NCBI GenBank assembly: GCA_030141605.1
Contig: JAQGDQ010000239.1
Coordinates: 186,001-250,000, forward strand
DNA: 64,000 nt
Direction: 5' to 3'
From: Tubiluchus corallicola
Lineage: Eukaryota > Priapulida > Priapulimorpha > Priapulimorphida > Tubiluchidae
A program made the position numbers and the translations under genes. Positions 1 to 12,040 of the stretch are shown here, piece after piece; the first letter of the stretch is position 1, and every line of letters starts with the position of its first letter. The notes under the pieces were generated by a model, which worked only from the letters and a program-made list of their open reading frames with translations, had not been told where the DNA came from and made no database searches.

Positions 1-1019
1 TTTTTGAAGTGCTTGCCAAATGATGTGAAACTATAATTTCTATGCAGCTCTTTCAATGTCTGCGTAAGTCTAAGAAACCTCTTCGTTGGCATTTCCAGTT
101 ATTTACAATAATAAGTGAAAAGGCGAGAATACATGGCAAACAAGGAAACAGAAAACTCGGCTTTGGTTAGATAATTAACGCATTTTAGCGAAAAGTGAGA
201 GTGGGGCGGGCATTCAAGCGTTTCATGAAAATCTAAACTTGCCCTAGTATCGCTGTGCTTGGACATGCACCTCTCTAACTATGTGTAGTGGGTTATTCAA
301 CCAGGAATAGTTCGCATTTTCATTTCCACTAGGGCAATAGACTCAGAAAACACAACAAAATCAAATTATCTAGTCTACCAAACTGAAAACAAAGGTATTT
401 GTTGTGGGCAGCAATTTTGCTACAAGTTTTTATAGACGTGGCAGTAACCTCTCAAGCACGTGCATACGCCGCTGCGTTGACTATTTGCAGTTAGGATGAA
501 TTAAATACGAATTTAGAAATAAAATAATTATTATGTATGCAAAAATATTATGACTGCCATTTAAAATAATACGCGCAGACTGCAAGCAGATTCATACTTA
601 AGAATACGAACGAACTGACTTCTTATAAATCGTATGAAATAATAAAATGTTTGAGCAGTTTTTGACTTGAAGAAATCGGTTGTCATAAGAAATAAATACA
701 TAAACGATCCGGAAATTGTTGCAGCTACATCATAACATAGTGGTATTTTGCTTCGTAAACAGGGCTAATATAATCACTAATCAAAGTGGGACACGTAACA
801 AAATGGACTACCTGGTTCACTAACCCGCCCCATGCATTTCACTTTCCATGCGAATTTCACCAGTACATGCAGAGACTTAATTAATTAAAATCTTAAGCAG
901 TACTGAATTTGAATGTCGGGTATTCAAGGTTCTAAGTTAGAAAGGTTACATTAATAAGAAAATTAATACTGATTACGAAAAAAATTCATTTTATCTTGTG
1001 AAAATAATTTGGCGAACTA

Positions 1020-1151
1020 CATAAAAAGCTGGACTCTTGACAACTTGCACGTTTCGTGAATGAAAATTTTGTAACTGGTAATTTGATAACCTGGATCTGA
1101 GTACGGTGGTCTTTTTACGGTTGGCCAATACACTTTAGAATATATTATGAT
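1020..1151 (+). repeat. Diverged direct repeat, copy 1
   Basis: This stretch resembles 1611-1757 in order and content: an ACATAAAAAGCTG start, a GACAACTTG/CGTTTCGTGAATG core, then GGTCTTTTTACG, TACACTTTAGAA and GATAAAGTGGTAG. By eye most bases match, with several substitutions and small indels. It is an old local duplication or two copies of one dispersed repeat. No coding potential is evident. Confidence 0.7.
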
Positions 1152-1610
1152 AAAGTGGTAGATTCCTTGTTTCAACTGAAAGAATTACTTTGTGTAGTTA
1201 AAATGGCACCATTGCTTTTTTTTCTAAATAAGAGTGCTATACGATGCAATGATAGCAAATTTCTGGATGTCAAAGTGAATTTAGGCTCTGATTTTCCAGA
1301 ACTCAGCAGCAATGTTTGCAAACCTATCCGGTTTACTTGCTCGTCTTTATGGTAAATCCGTGGCAGAGAAAATACCTGTAGCTGAATGATTACGATGTGT
1401 TTAAGCAACGAAGCGTGACTAGTGAATGTATTGGTGACCAGCAGGTGTTTTTTCTGTTACAATACAAGGTTATACATATGAGCGAGGATATATATATATA
1501 TATATGTCATTCTGTCCCCAAATGTGCTCTTCTGAGGTGAGACGAGACGTTCCCGTCCTGTTTTCATTATTAGCCATCAACATTAATCTTTTAAAGCGAA
1601 CCGATGTACA

Positions 1611-1757
1611 TAAAAAGCTGAACTGATGACAACTTGTGCGTTTCGTGAATGGAAATTTTGTAGCTGGTCTTTTGGTAACCTAATGTCTAAATACCTCTGG
1701 TCTTTTTACGTAACACAAAATACACTTTAGAAGATACCATGATAAAGTGGTAGCTTG
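1611..1757 (+). repeat. Diverged direct repeat, copy 2
   Basis: Partner of the repeat at 1020-1151, about 590 bp downstream in the same orientation and sharing the ordered blocks named there. Confidence 0.7.
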
Positions 1758-3330
1758 ACAGTTTGGTAGCTGGGTACACATTTGGTAGGTGGCAAACTCA
1801 AAGCTACGGAGTTTCAGGTTAAAAAGTTTTCCAGGTAAAGAGAGGCCATTAACTGAAGGCCCAGTTACATTGATTTATCAGAATGGTAAAGGCTAAACAT
1901 AGTCTTCTATTATTCAGCCACTGCTAGATCAAATGTCTCTGTATTTAGTTCATGTATATTTTGTGATTACATTTCAGTGTAACAATTTATTTGTTGGCAA
2001 AATTTGTTGGCTAGTCCATCACCAAGAAGGGCGGATTTTACAAAATTAGACGAGTGTCAGCGAAGAGGTTTGTCAATGGTTTGCCAAAAGACATCCGTAC
2101 TAAATTATATCAACTGCAGTTGGAAGTGCGGCTCAGTAATAGTAACTTCGAGCATTTATTTGAATGACACGTGCAGTACATGAATTCATGGCTGTCATCG
2201 AACTCCTTTAACTTAAGCAAATAAGAGCTTAACACATTAACATAAAATTATTTCAAAGTAACTATTCCCTTGATTGTTATTTTTTGTCTGAATTTTAAAC
2301 TTAAACCAATTAATTTCGAAAAGTAGTCCTATGCTTGCTTAGAAAAGTGAACGCAATTATTATTCTTAAGTAAACAGACATCACATTGTAAGGTCTTCTG
2401 CAGAGCAATGAGGTAGCATAGGGAGGGGTGTAGTTTTATGACTCTTCTCTTCTTCCCCACACAAGCATATTAGTTAAAACTATGAGCCAGAACTGTGTAC
2501 ACTGAAAGCCACAATCATTTATGCAGCCGCAATATCGGTCAATGTTCCAGTAACGGGCTGTACAGGTTCATTGACGCTCCTCCTGGCCTTCAATAGCTGA
2601 CATAAATAGACAAGTAGTGAGCCAATCCTGCCAGCAAGAAACATTTAAGTGTCCACAGAGATAAGAAGATCATGTTTGCGTAGTTGAACTTCAGCAGATG
2701 ACTGCCGGAGCATTTACCGACCTTGAACAAACACTGGTTTGTTGTGGAGAGTCTAATTAATCAATGATTAAATTGCGATTAAAGAAAATTACCCTATACT
2801 TTCTGAAAGCGTAATTTTTCTTGACTAAACCAAAATATCGTATGCCTGAAAATATACAAGAAAACTCCTAGGACTTTATGCATTCGGAGACATGACTTTA
2901 AATCTTTTACGTTCTGCTCATATTTGAAATGAGCAATAGTGGCGACAACGACATAGCAAAACTACAACATCAACAATAACAAATCAGTAGGTATAAGTAG
3001 CAATTAAATAACCGTTTTTAGTAACTTCTAGACACACACATGCCTTAAATTTTTCTGACAATATGTACGTCTGAAGACGCATACGCAATAGCGCAACAAA
3101 TCTCATATAAAATAAAGTATATGTTATGTACTTACTAGAGCCGGCCCCGAGTTAGGACTAAGCCACTAGCCTCACACAGTTGCGGGAAGCATGTTACTGC
3201 ATTTTAAAGTGAGATAATGCTTAATTTAATTAACTTAATTTAATTTAATATACAAGTAATTACCTTTTATGCATAACAAACAGCAGCAACCAACAGAGCT
3301 AAAGAAGAAAAATTGTTTTAACGGGCCCCT

Positions 3331-3655
3331 TGAGGTGAACTGGCGCATTATCAACCATAGGCCAAATGTTAAAGATCATTTAAGGCATAGGTCTACAATC
3401 TAATATTTTCATGAGGTGAACTGGCGCATTATCAACCATAGGCCAAATGTTAAAGATCATTTAAGGCATAGGTCTACAATCTAATATTTTCATGAGGTGA
3501 ACTGGCGCATTATCAACCATAGGCCAAATGTTAAAGATCATTTAAGGCATAGGTCTACAATCTAATATTTTCATGAGGTGAACTGGCGCATTATCAATCA
3601 TAGGCCAAATGTTAAGGATCATTTAAGGCACAGGTCTACAATCTAATATTTTCAT
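3331..3655 (+). repeat. 81-bp minisatellite, four tandem copies
   Basis: Units start at 3331, 3412, 3493 and 3574 with TGAGGTGAACTGGCGCATTA. The first three are essentially identical. The fourth has three substitutions (CAACC to CAATC, AAAG to AAGG, CATA to CACA). The period is exactly 81 bp, a multiple of three, but stops occur in the frames I checked on both strands, so it is not a repeated peptide. The near-identity implies recent amplification or homogenisation. Confidence 0.95.
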
Positions 3656-4350
3656 CAGATTTTTTTTATTTTTTAATAATTTACATCTGCAAAATCATCA
3701 AACTTTTAATAAAGTGAAAAATGAAAGAATTTTAAAAACTAAATCATCATATCATCTAGATTCTAGAAGTCTCTTATCTATGCATGCATTCACGAGGATC
3801 AGTGTTTTAGCTAATCGCCCTGCATACAAAAAGCAAAACGCGGAACTTCTCCTCATGCGCAGTCGACAGTTTCTTTTTGTATTGTTTATGCTATTGTTAA
3901 GCAGTAAATTGGACGTAAACAGCGAACTGACAAGTTTTTAAGGTTCAGCATGTCAAATGAAAAAAATCGCCACCATCAGGCTGGGTCAATGAAAGCGAAA
4001 TGTGAAAACGCTCTATTAACCAGAATGTTGCCCTTGCGCAGCGAACGTGCTTTAAAGTTTTTGCACGTTTAAATAACACGAATATATTACCCTAAAAGAA
4101 AGCTAATTAAAAGCTAGTTTTAACAGCATGCTAGGTAGTGCTTGCTCCGAACAAACATATGAGAATTTACCGATATAACGATTAGATAGCAAAATAAAAT
4201 CGCATTTCGCACATAATGGACAGGATATAGATTTTCGTCTGAATTACCGTTTTTTCAACTGGCAACCTCTGGCAATGATCTTTTGAAATCCAAACACAAA
4301 CTGATTGTACCATCCCAGAGTATGTAGTACTGTTGCACAAACTCACCATA
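3656..4350. other. Non-coding stretch
   Basis: A 75-codon open frame at 3714-3941 (+) has no recognisable domain and no coding signature. I see nothing else here. Confidence 0.5.
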
Positions 4351-4530
4351 TGATATGGCATGGTACGACATAGGATGGCGTGGTATGGTATGGTATAGTA
4401 TGGTATGGTATGGTATGATATGGTATGGTATGGTATGGTATGGTATGGTATGGTATGGTATGGTATGGTATGGTATGGTATGGTATGGTGTGGTATGGTA
4501 TGACATTATATGGTATTATATGGTACGGTA
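4351..4530 (+). repeat. (TGGTA)n pentanucleotide microsatellite
   Basis: This is a nearly uninterrupted TGGTA array, slightly degenerate at both edges (GACAT, GGCGT and TATAG variants). Because five is not a multiple of three and the unit lacks stops, both strands stay open and give artefactual repeats of WYGMV-type (+) and YHTIP-type (-) peptides. These are not genes. Confidence 0.97.
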
Positions 4531-7500
4531 TATAATAGGAAACAAAATTTAAAGTTTTATTTAATGCTGCAGGTGAAAGTTACAGAGAGGAAAATCAGCT
4601 TAGTGTTAATTAATGGACGGTGAAGCATATGAAAACGGGTGATTAAGGAAAACAAAGATTAGAGAAGATGAACAAGGTACCCAACGAGGTAAATTTATTT
4701 CGTAAAATGCACGCAGTGTAGAAGTTATATAATCTAAATATAAATATAAATAATCTTTTTTCCTATAATAACTTTGGGTTTCTTGTTATCTGCTATAATT
4801 AACGACTTTCAGGGTGACTCTCTGCATATAAACAAACTGTCTTCTGACCTACTTCTTTAATAATCTTACAAGCTCTAAATGCAAGTAATTAGTATGAATA
4901 CACCAAGCAGCCTGAATTATAAGAATACATCCTAGGATCAATTATTTCACCTTCGTCACGAGGCTAAATCCCACCTGCTCTGACAACAAAGCCGAGAATG
5001 TCACCTTCTTAATCTGGCTTCGTACTAGTAATTATAGTAGCAACTACATTTCTGTTGCTGAAGATGTTTTTCGGGAATTCTATATTTTGCAAATAACGTT
5101 ATCCTAAAATGAACTACAATGCGTTTTCGTTGGAACGGCTTTTCACTTTAACGAAAAAGGACGAAGAAAGAAACCCGCTTCCGTCAGTTTGGCTGTCTTC
5201 TATTGGATACCCTAAGCTTTCTGGGTAACACATTGAGCAAAGACGCATAGTGCATTTGTGTATAGGTAGCATCTATTCCCCGTAAAAAGTGTTTATAGGA
5301 TTAAGCGCCTTTAATCTACAAACGAGGACTAAAACGGTCGGTTTTCTCTTCTATACGATTACGTTTTACGTCGTAATCTAGCTTTTAACGGCAGGGTTTA
5401 CTCTTTGGTCAGGACGATTGTGGCTAAACTGCGAATCTGACTCGTTGTCAGAGCCATAACTCTAAAGTAGGCCACTGAACCGGCAACGGTATCTCAGCCG
5501 CATCTCTTCATATGTCCCTACATCCTCCCTGCATGGCGAATGAAACCAACTCACCAACAATTGAATCGATTCATCCGTGAACTCACTGATCAACCTCAGA
5601 ATCATCCTAAGTTCGGATGCCAATCACAACGCCTTGACCACAAGGCCCCGTATACGCCGCCTTAAGTTCTTTTTGAACTAACAGGCCTCAATATTTTACT
5701 GGAATCTTTTCACTCACTCGATATGCATTGTCAAGACTGCATATATATAAGCTACGCCTACAGAATAACATTGGCACGAATTTTCTTCAACGAACGTGTC
5801 ATCCTAGGTAACTCAACTATTGAAGGAATAACTTTCATGTAGGCCTTATAGTAAAGAACTAATGCACATGACGCCCAGCCAATACTAAAGTGTATTTCTA
5901 AATTTCTATTTCAACTAAGATATTACTAAATTTCAATATCAGTCACTAGAAGTTTGCAATATAACTAGCAAAAGTAATATGTGAAAATGTGAAACTTAAC
6001 GTTGGCATAATGATCTCCTAATTATGGCTGTTATACACGCTCTACAATGCAGCCTTTTCATTACCTTGACGACTTTCACCTCAGTCTTCACGCCTTCAAT
6101 TAAACTAGCAAAGAATTCAAGTTATATCTTTGAGCGCGTTCACCGAAAAGGAGAGAGTAACTTGCATGCATGTCCAGTGTCAATGACCAAACATTTTCAA
6201 ATAATTTAACTGTTGAAATGAATACGAAAAACAAACAAAGTTTGAAATGGTATAAACTTCGTATAATGTGAGAATCGTGTTAGAAATATAATTTTACGCC
6301 GGCATCAACCGCTTACAATGTTTTCCAATAATATTTATGCAAAGTCGGTCGAATAAATTGAAACTGATAAATATAGGATTTCCTTTTTAACGACAGGGCA
6401 TAAACAATTAAATCATTTACATTTTTTTAAAATAATGCCGTGGCTTGTAATCCATTTGGTAATCGACAGCTATCTATCTATATATAGTAGACTATACATA
6501 ACTATCTGTATATTACAAATAGACACAAGAATTACAAACATTTTATATGCGTACATATATTTTATGTGCAAGGCACAAAAACCAAAATCAATTATTTTGT
6601 AACATACTTTGCAACAATACTTATGTGGCTAATAAATATCCGGTAAGAAAAAGAAGTGTTTTTTTTTTCTCCCCGAGTTTTTATTATTTGCTCTAATTCT
6701 TATTTATTACTAACCATGACAGTGTAATTTTAAGTGTATGTAATGCCGTACTTAACTTACTTAAACGTACAAACAATCTCTTCTTGTAAAAACATTGTAT
6801 TTAAAAAAGATAGTTTCGATTGTTGAAAATTAGATAGTTAAAGATCTTAAAGAGTCTCAACGGCGCAGGTATCTCCCCCTTTGCAAACTTCAAGGCAGTA
6901 TGCTTGTCATCCTGGGCTAGCCCACCTCTGTAAAGTTTACATTTAGTTTTCTATATTCAAATTCTTTTGAAGCTCTTTTTAAAGATGTTATCATAAATTT
7001 CGTATTTTAATGTTTGGTGTAGTTTTAACATTTTTTTAACTTGTGTAGTAAATTTTTAAGAATATGTTTAGTTTTTATGGATATATTGTCTGTGTGAATT
7101 CCATGTTGAATTTGATGACCTCTGTGCTCATTAAATGAATAAATTAAATTCTTTTATTTTGATTAAAAATAAATTTCTTGTGTTGATATAATGTCGGCCA
7201 ATAACTTAAGGTAAACATGATATGAAATATATAAAACTTCTAAAGTCTCAAAAACCTTTATTACAAACAAAATCAATAACCAAAAAACAATAAAAGCGTA
7301 TAGTTAAATAATTAAATACGAAATAATGCAAATAAAACAAGTTGTCAATGCAGTTAGAGCCCATATTAACCTTAACATAATGAGTGATTTCAAATCACTG
7401 CTTCATTATTCAAACCCTATAACAAGCCACAGTGTGTAACAGCTATGTGAATGACTCTGAAGATGTATTGTTTCCACAGAGTGCACTGTGCCAACCAACT

Positions 7501-8295
7501 TTCAGTTTCACTTGCTTTGATAAGCGGTAACCGTTGTGCATCGCCCATCAGTAATTTGCAGTACTTGCTCCACTTCCTAGTCCTTACATACAGGTCAATG
7601 CCCATTGACATAACTATTAGCTTTACACTTTCAACGCTGCAATGGTTTTTCACATTCAAGAGTGCCACCACAAAATTTCAGTTTGGACAAATTTTCACCT
7701 GACAAGTCTTGATAAAATTGACAAGTGTAAAACTCTACATACAAGTGGCAGGCTATAAGAGAAAACTGAAACAACTTTCCATTGCTTACCTTAATCAGCG
7801 TTGGGTATATACATGTACTACTTTTTTGCACAACTGGAAGTAAATTATCAAGGACCTCACACACAGTAGCGTTTACAACCGTGAGTTATTACAATGCAGA
7901 ACCATTGCAGAACTTTGCGCATATGCAATATTTTATAATTATGAATTTGTGTTGCAAAATTGAACCCTGGCCGATCTGGTAACCCTAGTCGAATTACTTT
8001 TTTAAAAAACAATCTTTTAGGCAGTTCACTGTGAGGAAAACGGATGCTGTTAACTGAGCTTTTCCAAAAGTTCACTGCACTTTTTGTTTCGTAGCATCCC
8101 CATTTAGCAAGAATCATACATGTGCTATTATAATAAAACATCGAGTGGCCAAACATAAACATGGCGGTGCATTTGGTGAAACTCTTAGCGTCAGGTTTCA
8201 TTGACCTGAGATCAAGCTTGAAATGTGATTCGTTTTTTTGCACTCTACATTTAAACTAAACTAAAAAACAATAATATTATCTAATAATAAAATTA
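4531..8295. other. AT-rich non-coding stretch
   Basis: No gene supported. Around 7417-8243 the minus strand carries three overlapping open frames (128, 77 and 84 codons) with no family I recognise; this is treated as a finding. The rest is ordinary AT-rich sequence. Confidence 0.5.
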
Positions 8296-8376
8296 GGTAA
8301 TCGTCGTGGTAGTGGTGGCGGTCGTGATCGTAGCAGTGTGGTGGTGATGATGGTGACGATAATGACGACAACGACT
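8296..8376 (+). repeat. Imperfect GGT/GTG/GAC trinucleotide tract
   Basis: Cryptically simple sequence made of TGG, GTG, GGT and GAC triplets, degenerate throughout. Confidence 0.6.
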
Positions 8377-8804
8377 GCCAAGATCTTTTTAAATTTAAAA
8401 ATGCTAGTTATAAAAAGCTTTTATAGCAGAAGTTATCGACTATTCCGTAAAAATAAATGTACAGTACCAATTGTCGAAATTGGCACTAGGTTTAGGAAAA
8501 GTTCAATTGCAGATTTGCTAATTTTTTGTGATTTCTTGCCAAATTACGCATAATTTCTGGAATCTCCCCAGTTTTCCCGAGATTCTTTTAAAACAACAGG
8601 CAAGAGATTTCAGTAATTTTATATCATTGTTAGCAAAACAATAAAACAGAATGTAACACTCTAAACAGGTATATCAGCTGCAGTATCGACCACTCCACCA
8701 AAACCAGAAAGCGCTGACCAATTCAAAACCATTGTGTGTCTCCATCTGCAGGTGTGCTTACAAACAAGAACAGTGCATATCTACATTATTATGCTCAAAG
8801 TAGA

Positions 8805-9360
8805 GAGCTTTAAAGTCTCGAGAAAAAGGAGGAAGTGGAAAGAAAGAACAAAAGGAAAAAGAAAACAGAAAAACTACAGAGGAACGGAGACAATGAAAGG
8901 AAAAACAGATCAGAATAGAAAGAGTGAATGAAAAAAGGGAAAAAGAAAAATAGTGCAATAGATGACAGGTGCTACAAAAATTATTAATCATTAAATGTTA
9001 GACGAATAAATAAAGACAGAAAAGGAGAATTGAAGGTAAAACGGAAAAAAGAAACATGTAGAACAGGTAGAAAAAATGAAGAAAAGGAAGAAGAAAGAAG
9101 AATGAGAACATAGTGGTTAAGAAAATGAAGCAGAAATAACGTAAACTGTTCTATATTCATAATTAATAATCACTAAACATTAACAAACAAGCAAACAAAT
9201 ATTGATCAAACTGGCGAGAAAAAAGGATAGATATACAGCTAGAGTGGTCAACGAAAAAAAGAACAAATAAAAAATGAAAGACGAAGAATAAAATGCAATT
9301 GGTATCTCAGAAAGAAAGAATAAAAACAGATAGGAACAAGCTATTGAAAATATGGGACAG
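8805..9360 (+). repeat. Purine-rich (A/G) strand-biased stretch
   Basis: For roughly 550 bp the plus strand is overwhelmingly A and G (runs of GGAAAGAAAGAA type), leading into the (GA)n array just downstream. Open frames here encode only Lys/Arg/Glu-rich low-complexity peptides and are not considered genes. Confidence 0.75.
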
Positions 9361-9442
9361 TCACATACAAAAACATCGACAAAATTGTAGATATATAGCT
9401 GTATTTAGATGTTAGGGTAGATCTAGACACATCTAAGATAAG

Positions 9443-9511
<69 letters not shown>

Positions 9512-9531
9512 GGGGGAAAGAGAGACAGGTT
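9443..9531 (+). repeat. (GA)n microsatellite
   Basis: About 30 uninterrupted GA dinucleotides, then GAAAGAGAGA, a G6 run and AAAGAGAGACA. Confidence 0.97.
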
Positions 9532-9539
9532 TTTATTTA

Positions 9540-11799
9540 TTAGTATAAATCTTTTATTCTCCATTTGGAGAATATGTTTAGAGCCAAATACAATATATAG
9601 CTAAAAATACAATATACCATAGGCCTATGTACTACTCCCTGCTGTGTCAGTGGCATCATTAGTTCTTCGTGTTTTGCATACGAGATCTAAGGGCAGTAAA
9701 ATCCGGTCAGCTATTAGCGAAATAATTATGGCTTCTACTAAGTGATTATCTCATGCAGAAGATGCAGGCGCTTCGGTCAGCGGCCTAGATAACAGTCACT
9801 GACATAAGCAAAACAAACTCAAGGGCTCGAAGAAACCAGATGATGTTAACAGCAAACTGCATAATAAAAAGTATCTCTTTGAAAAATATTCTTATGGGGA
9901 GGGGATGCTTCTGCATGCACCTTTTTATGTAGAATTTACACTTTTGTGAAAGATTCATATTAAGCGCTAAACACCATTTTTGCTCTGAATCCGGCTTTCG
10001 CAAAGTCATTTAACTGAATCTAGCTCCCAGTCGTATCTTTTCAAAAAACACAAAGAACATCTTGCACACAGAATGGGTCTTCATTGCTGCAAATGACTTC
10101 CTAGAGTGAAATGGAGGTTAGCCCTACGTAACAGCTGCATCATGTAGGTGTAACGCCGAATAGACATACTGCCTGCCTGTATTTGCAGGACATTAATTTG
10201 GCTTCTAAACAAACATTTAATTACCAAAAACACTTTCTCTAATTACAAAAGGTGATAAAATATATGTTTAGAGCAATGGTCAAAGTACGGACTGGTCTGT
10301 AAAATCGTCCTGTTTCATTGTAGGTCACTCAAATGAGTAATCAGTGTAACTGTACTGCCTTTTGTGCATGGGGAGTCAATACTCTAGGCTAAATTCATAA
10401 ACGTTAAACGCACTGTAAAAGCAACGCTGGTAAATTCCATGCTTTAAGTGGATCATCAACAAATGTTTGTCTAGTAGTATGTGTATATACCTGCATAGCA
10501 CAAATTTATCAAACTGACGATGTTTGTGTACTCCATATAGATGCCAATGAACCTATAAATTATCTTACGTGTTTAATGTGCAACGCCATTAAAATTTACA
10601 TGTTATCGCATTTCAAACAAAGAAACTGGTTCAAAGTTCGAATATAGACTCTTAAGAGCATTAACATGTATACAATCAACTACGAGTAACTATATTATCG
10701 CTGACTGACTAAAATTGCACGCTGCTTCTTTTATGTCCAATGAAGCGATAATTCAAAATGTTTTCAACAAGCTGGTAGCACAAGGGTAGCAAGACTTGTG
10801 CACCATCCCATGTGCCATTTCCATTTCCAGTTAACTTTCACACTGACTGCAAAAAGTAGCCATCGCAAAAACAGTGAAAGACACATATATGGGCATCGTA
10901 TAATAAAATAATAATAAAGAACAACAACACGAACACTGTCTTTTGAAAAAGGTTCAGGTACGTACGTAATGAAGCAGGTTTCAAATAAAAGCTATAATAA
11001 TGCCATTTTCATTACATTGTCATTATTTTGCGATGAAATCCATGCCTTGTGTAAAATGCTTGGTTCTGTTAGAGGCAAATAACCCCTAAACATGAATATA
11101 ACTTACAATAAACGTGACGCCTAAACATAATATGTGCAAAACATATGTGACTTGAAACCAGTTCAATCACCAACTCAAACCGATTTCTCTAGTACATTAT
11201 GACATGTTACAGAAACCCAGTGTGAGTGACCCAGAGGGAGATGGCTTCGTAGCGCGTGCCATGTTTCAATAAACTCAAGTTACGGACAGAAGTATGCGTG
11301 CGCGAAACAAAGAACGTTTAATTTCGTTAGTGCAAAGTTGAAAAACCTCAAGTTCACTTCTTGAACTGTGCGTAGGGTGCCTCTTTTTTCAATTATCTGG
11401 TGATCAAAAGCTTTTGCAAGGCCTTCTGTAAAACTCGCTCCGAAAGAAAACTTTTCCGAATGAATGAGCAGTATTGCCACGTCTTATCGAGGATACATAT
11501 ACGTACAAACGGTTTTATTTTGGGGCCCCGAAGCAGACAAAGGTATTTCTTAAAATTGAGGATTTGATGTTCAGTAAATCTACGTGTAAACTCTTATAAA
11601 TAGTTTATTTCCGAGATCAGATAGAACATAACGTAACAAACATATTCAGCAATGTGCAGACATAAATGCAGCAAATAAATCTGTATTTAAGATTACATTC
11701 ACCAATCACCTTTTAGATTTGTTAATAGTGAAATGCTTTTTAAATGTTCATAATAATTTCTTTAAAAGGAAAAAACAAATTTAGCATTTAACTACAGCA
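9540..11799. other. Non-coding stretch
   Basis: Only short unsupported open frames (for example 9785-10009 and 11280-11480 on minus). No motif, RNA gene or repeat was recognised. Confidence 0.5.
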
Positions 11800-12040
11800 C
11801 TAATTAAAATACACTTTTCTGGCTTTTTTGTGTGCAAAATTTCTAATAACACTATCAAAATCAATTTGTCTGGTAAGACCAGATTCAATACTCAGTCGTG
11901 CTAGATCAACAAGTCTGGTTTGAGACATAATGGACCTCAAATAGTTTTTGATCAGCTAAAGTTTACTAAAAGATCTACTATAGCTGGAATTGTCAACAAT
12001 ATGCTCAAACTAATACAAACATTTGGAAATATTTCACACA
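11800..12040 (-). pseudogene. hAT transposase C-terminal dimerisation domain relic
   Basis: Read on the minus strand, one frame gives EIFPNVCISLSILLTIPAIV. A frameshift then leads to RSFSKL, an in-frame stop, LIKNYLRSIMSQTRLVDLAR and LSIESG..IDFDSVI, ending HKKARKVYFN and a stop at 11800-11802. The order PNV-x-I, RSFSKL, LIK-x-YLRS, MSQ-x-RL and L-x-LSIE is the hallmark of the hAT C-terminal dimerisation region, in the style of ZMYM1/TTF-type hAT proteins. The frameshift and internal stop show it is dead. The element may extend upstream to about 12360, where broken frames remain, but there I see no clear motif. Confidence 0.8.

Larger units (their letters stand above)
1..3330. other. AT-rich non-coding stretch
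   Basis: I see no supportable coding region here. Short open frames (for example around 1155-1408 on both strands) have no recognisable motif. The only structure noted is a diverged direct duplication listed separately. Confidence 0.6.

Noticed and set aside
4255-4552. Two repetitive-peptide open frames on opposite strands
   Set aside because: They are a direct consequence of the TGGTA array and have no independent support.
5580-5680. A tRNA/SINE-like A box on minus (GGGCCTTGTGGTCAAGG)
   Set aside because: No good B box at suitable spacing and no A-rich tail; only a weak GGTTGATCA match.
8734-8991. Lys/Arg/Glu-rich (+) and Phe/Ser-rich (-) open frames
   Set aside because: Low-complexity products of the purine-rich tract.
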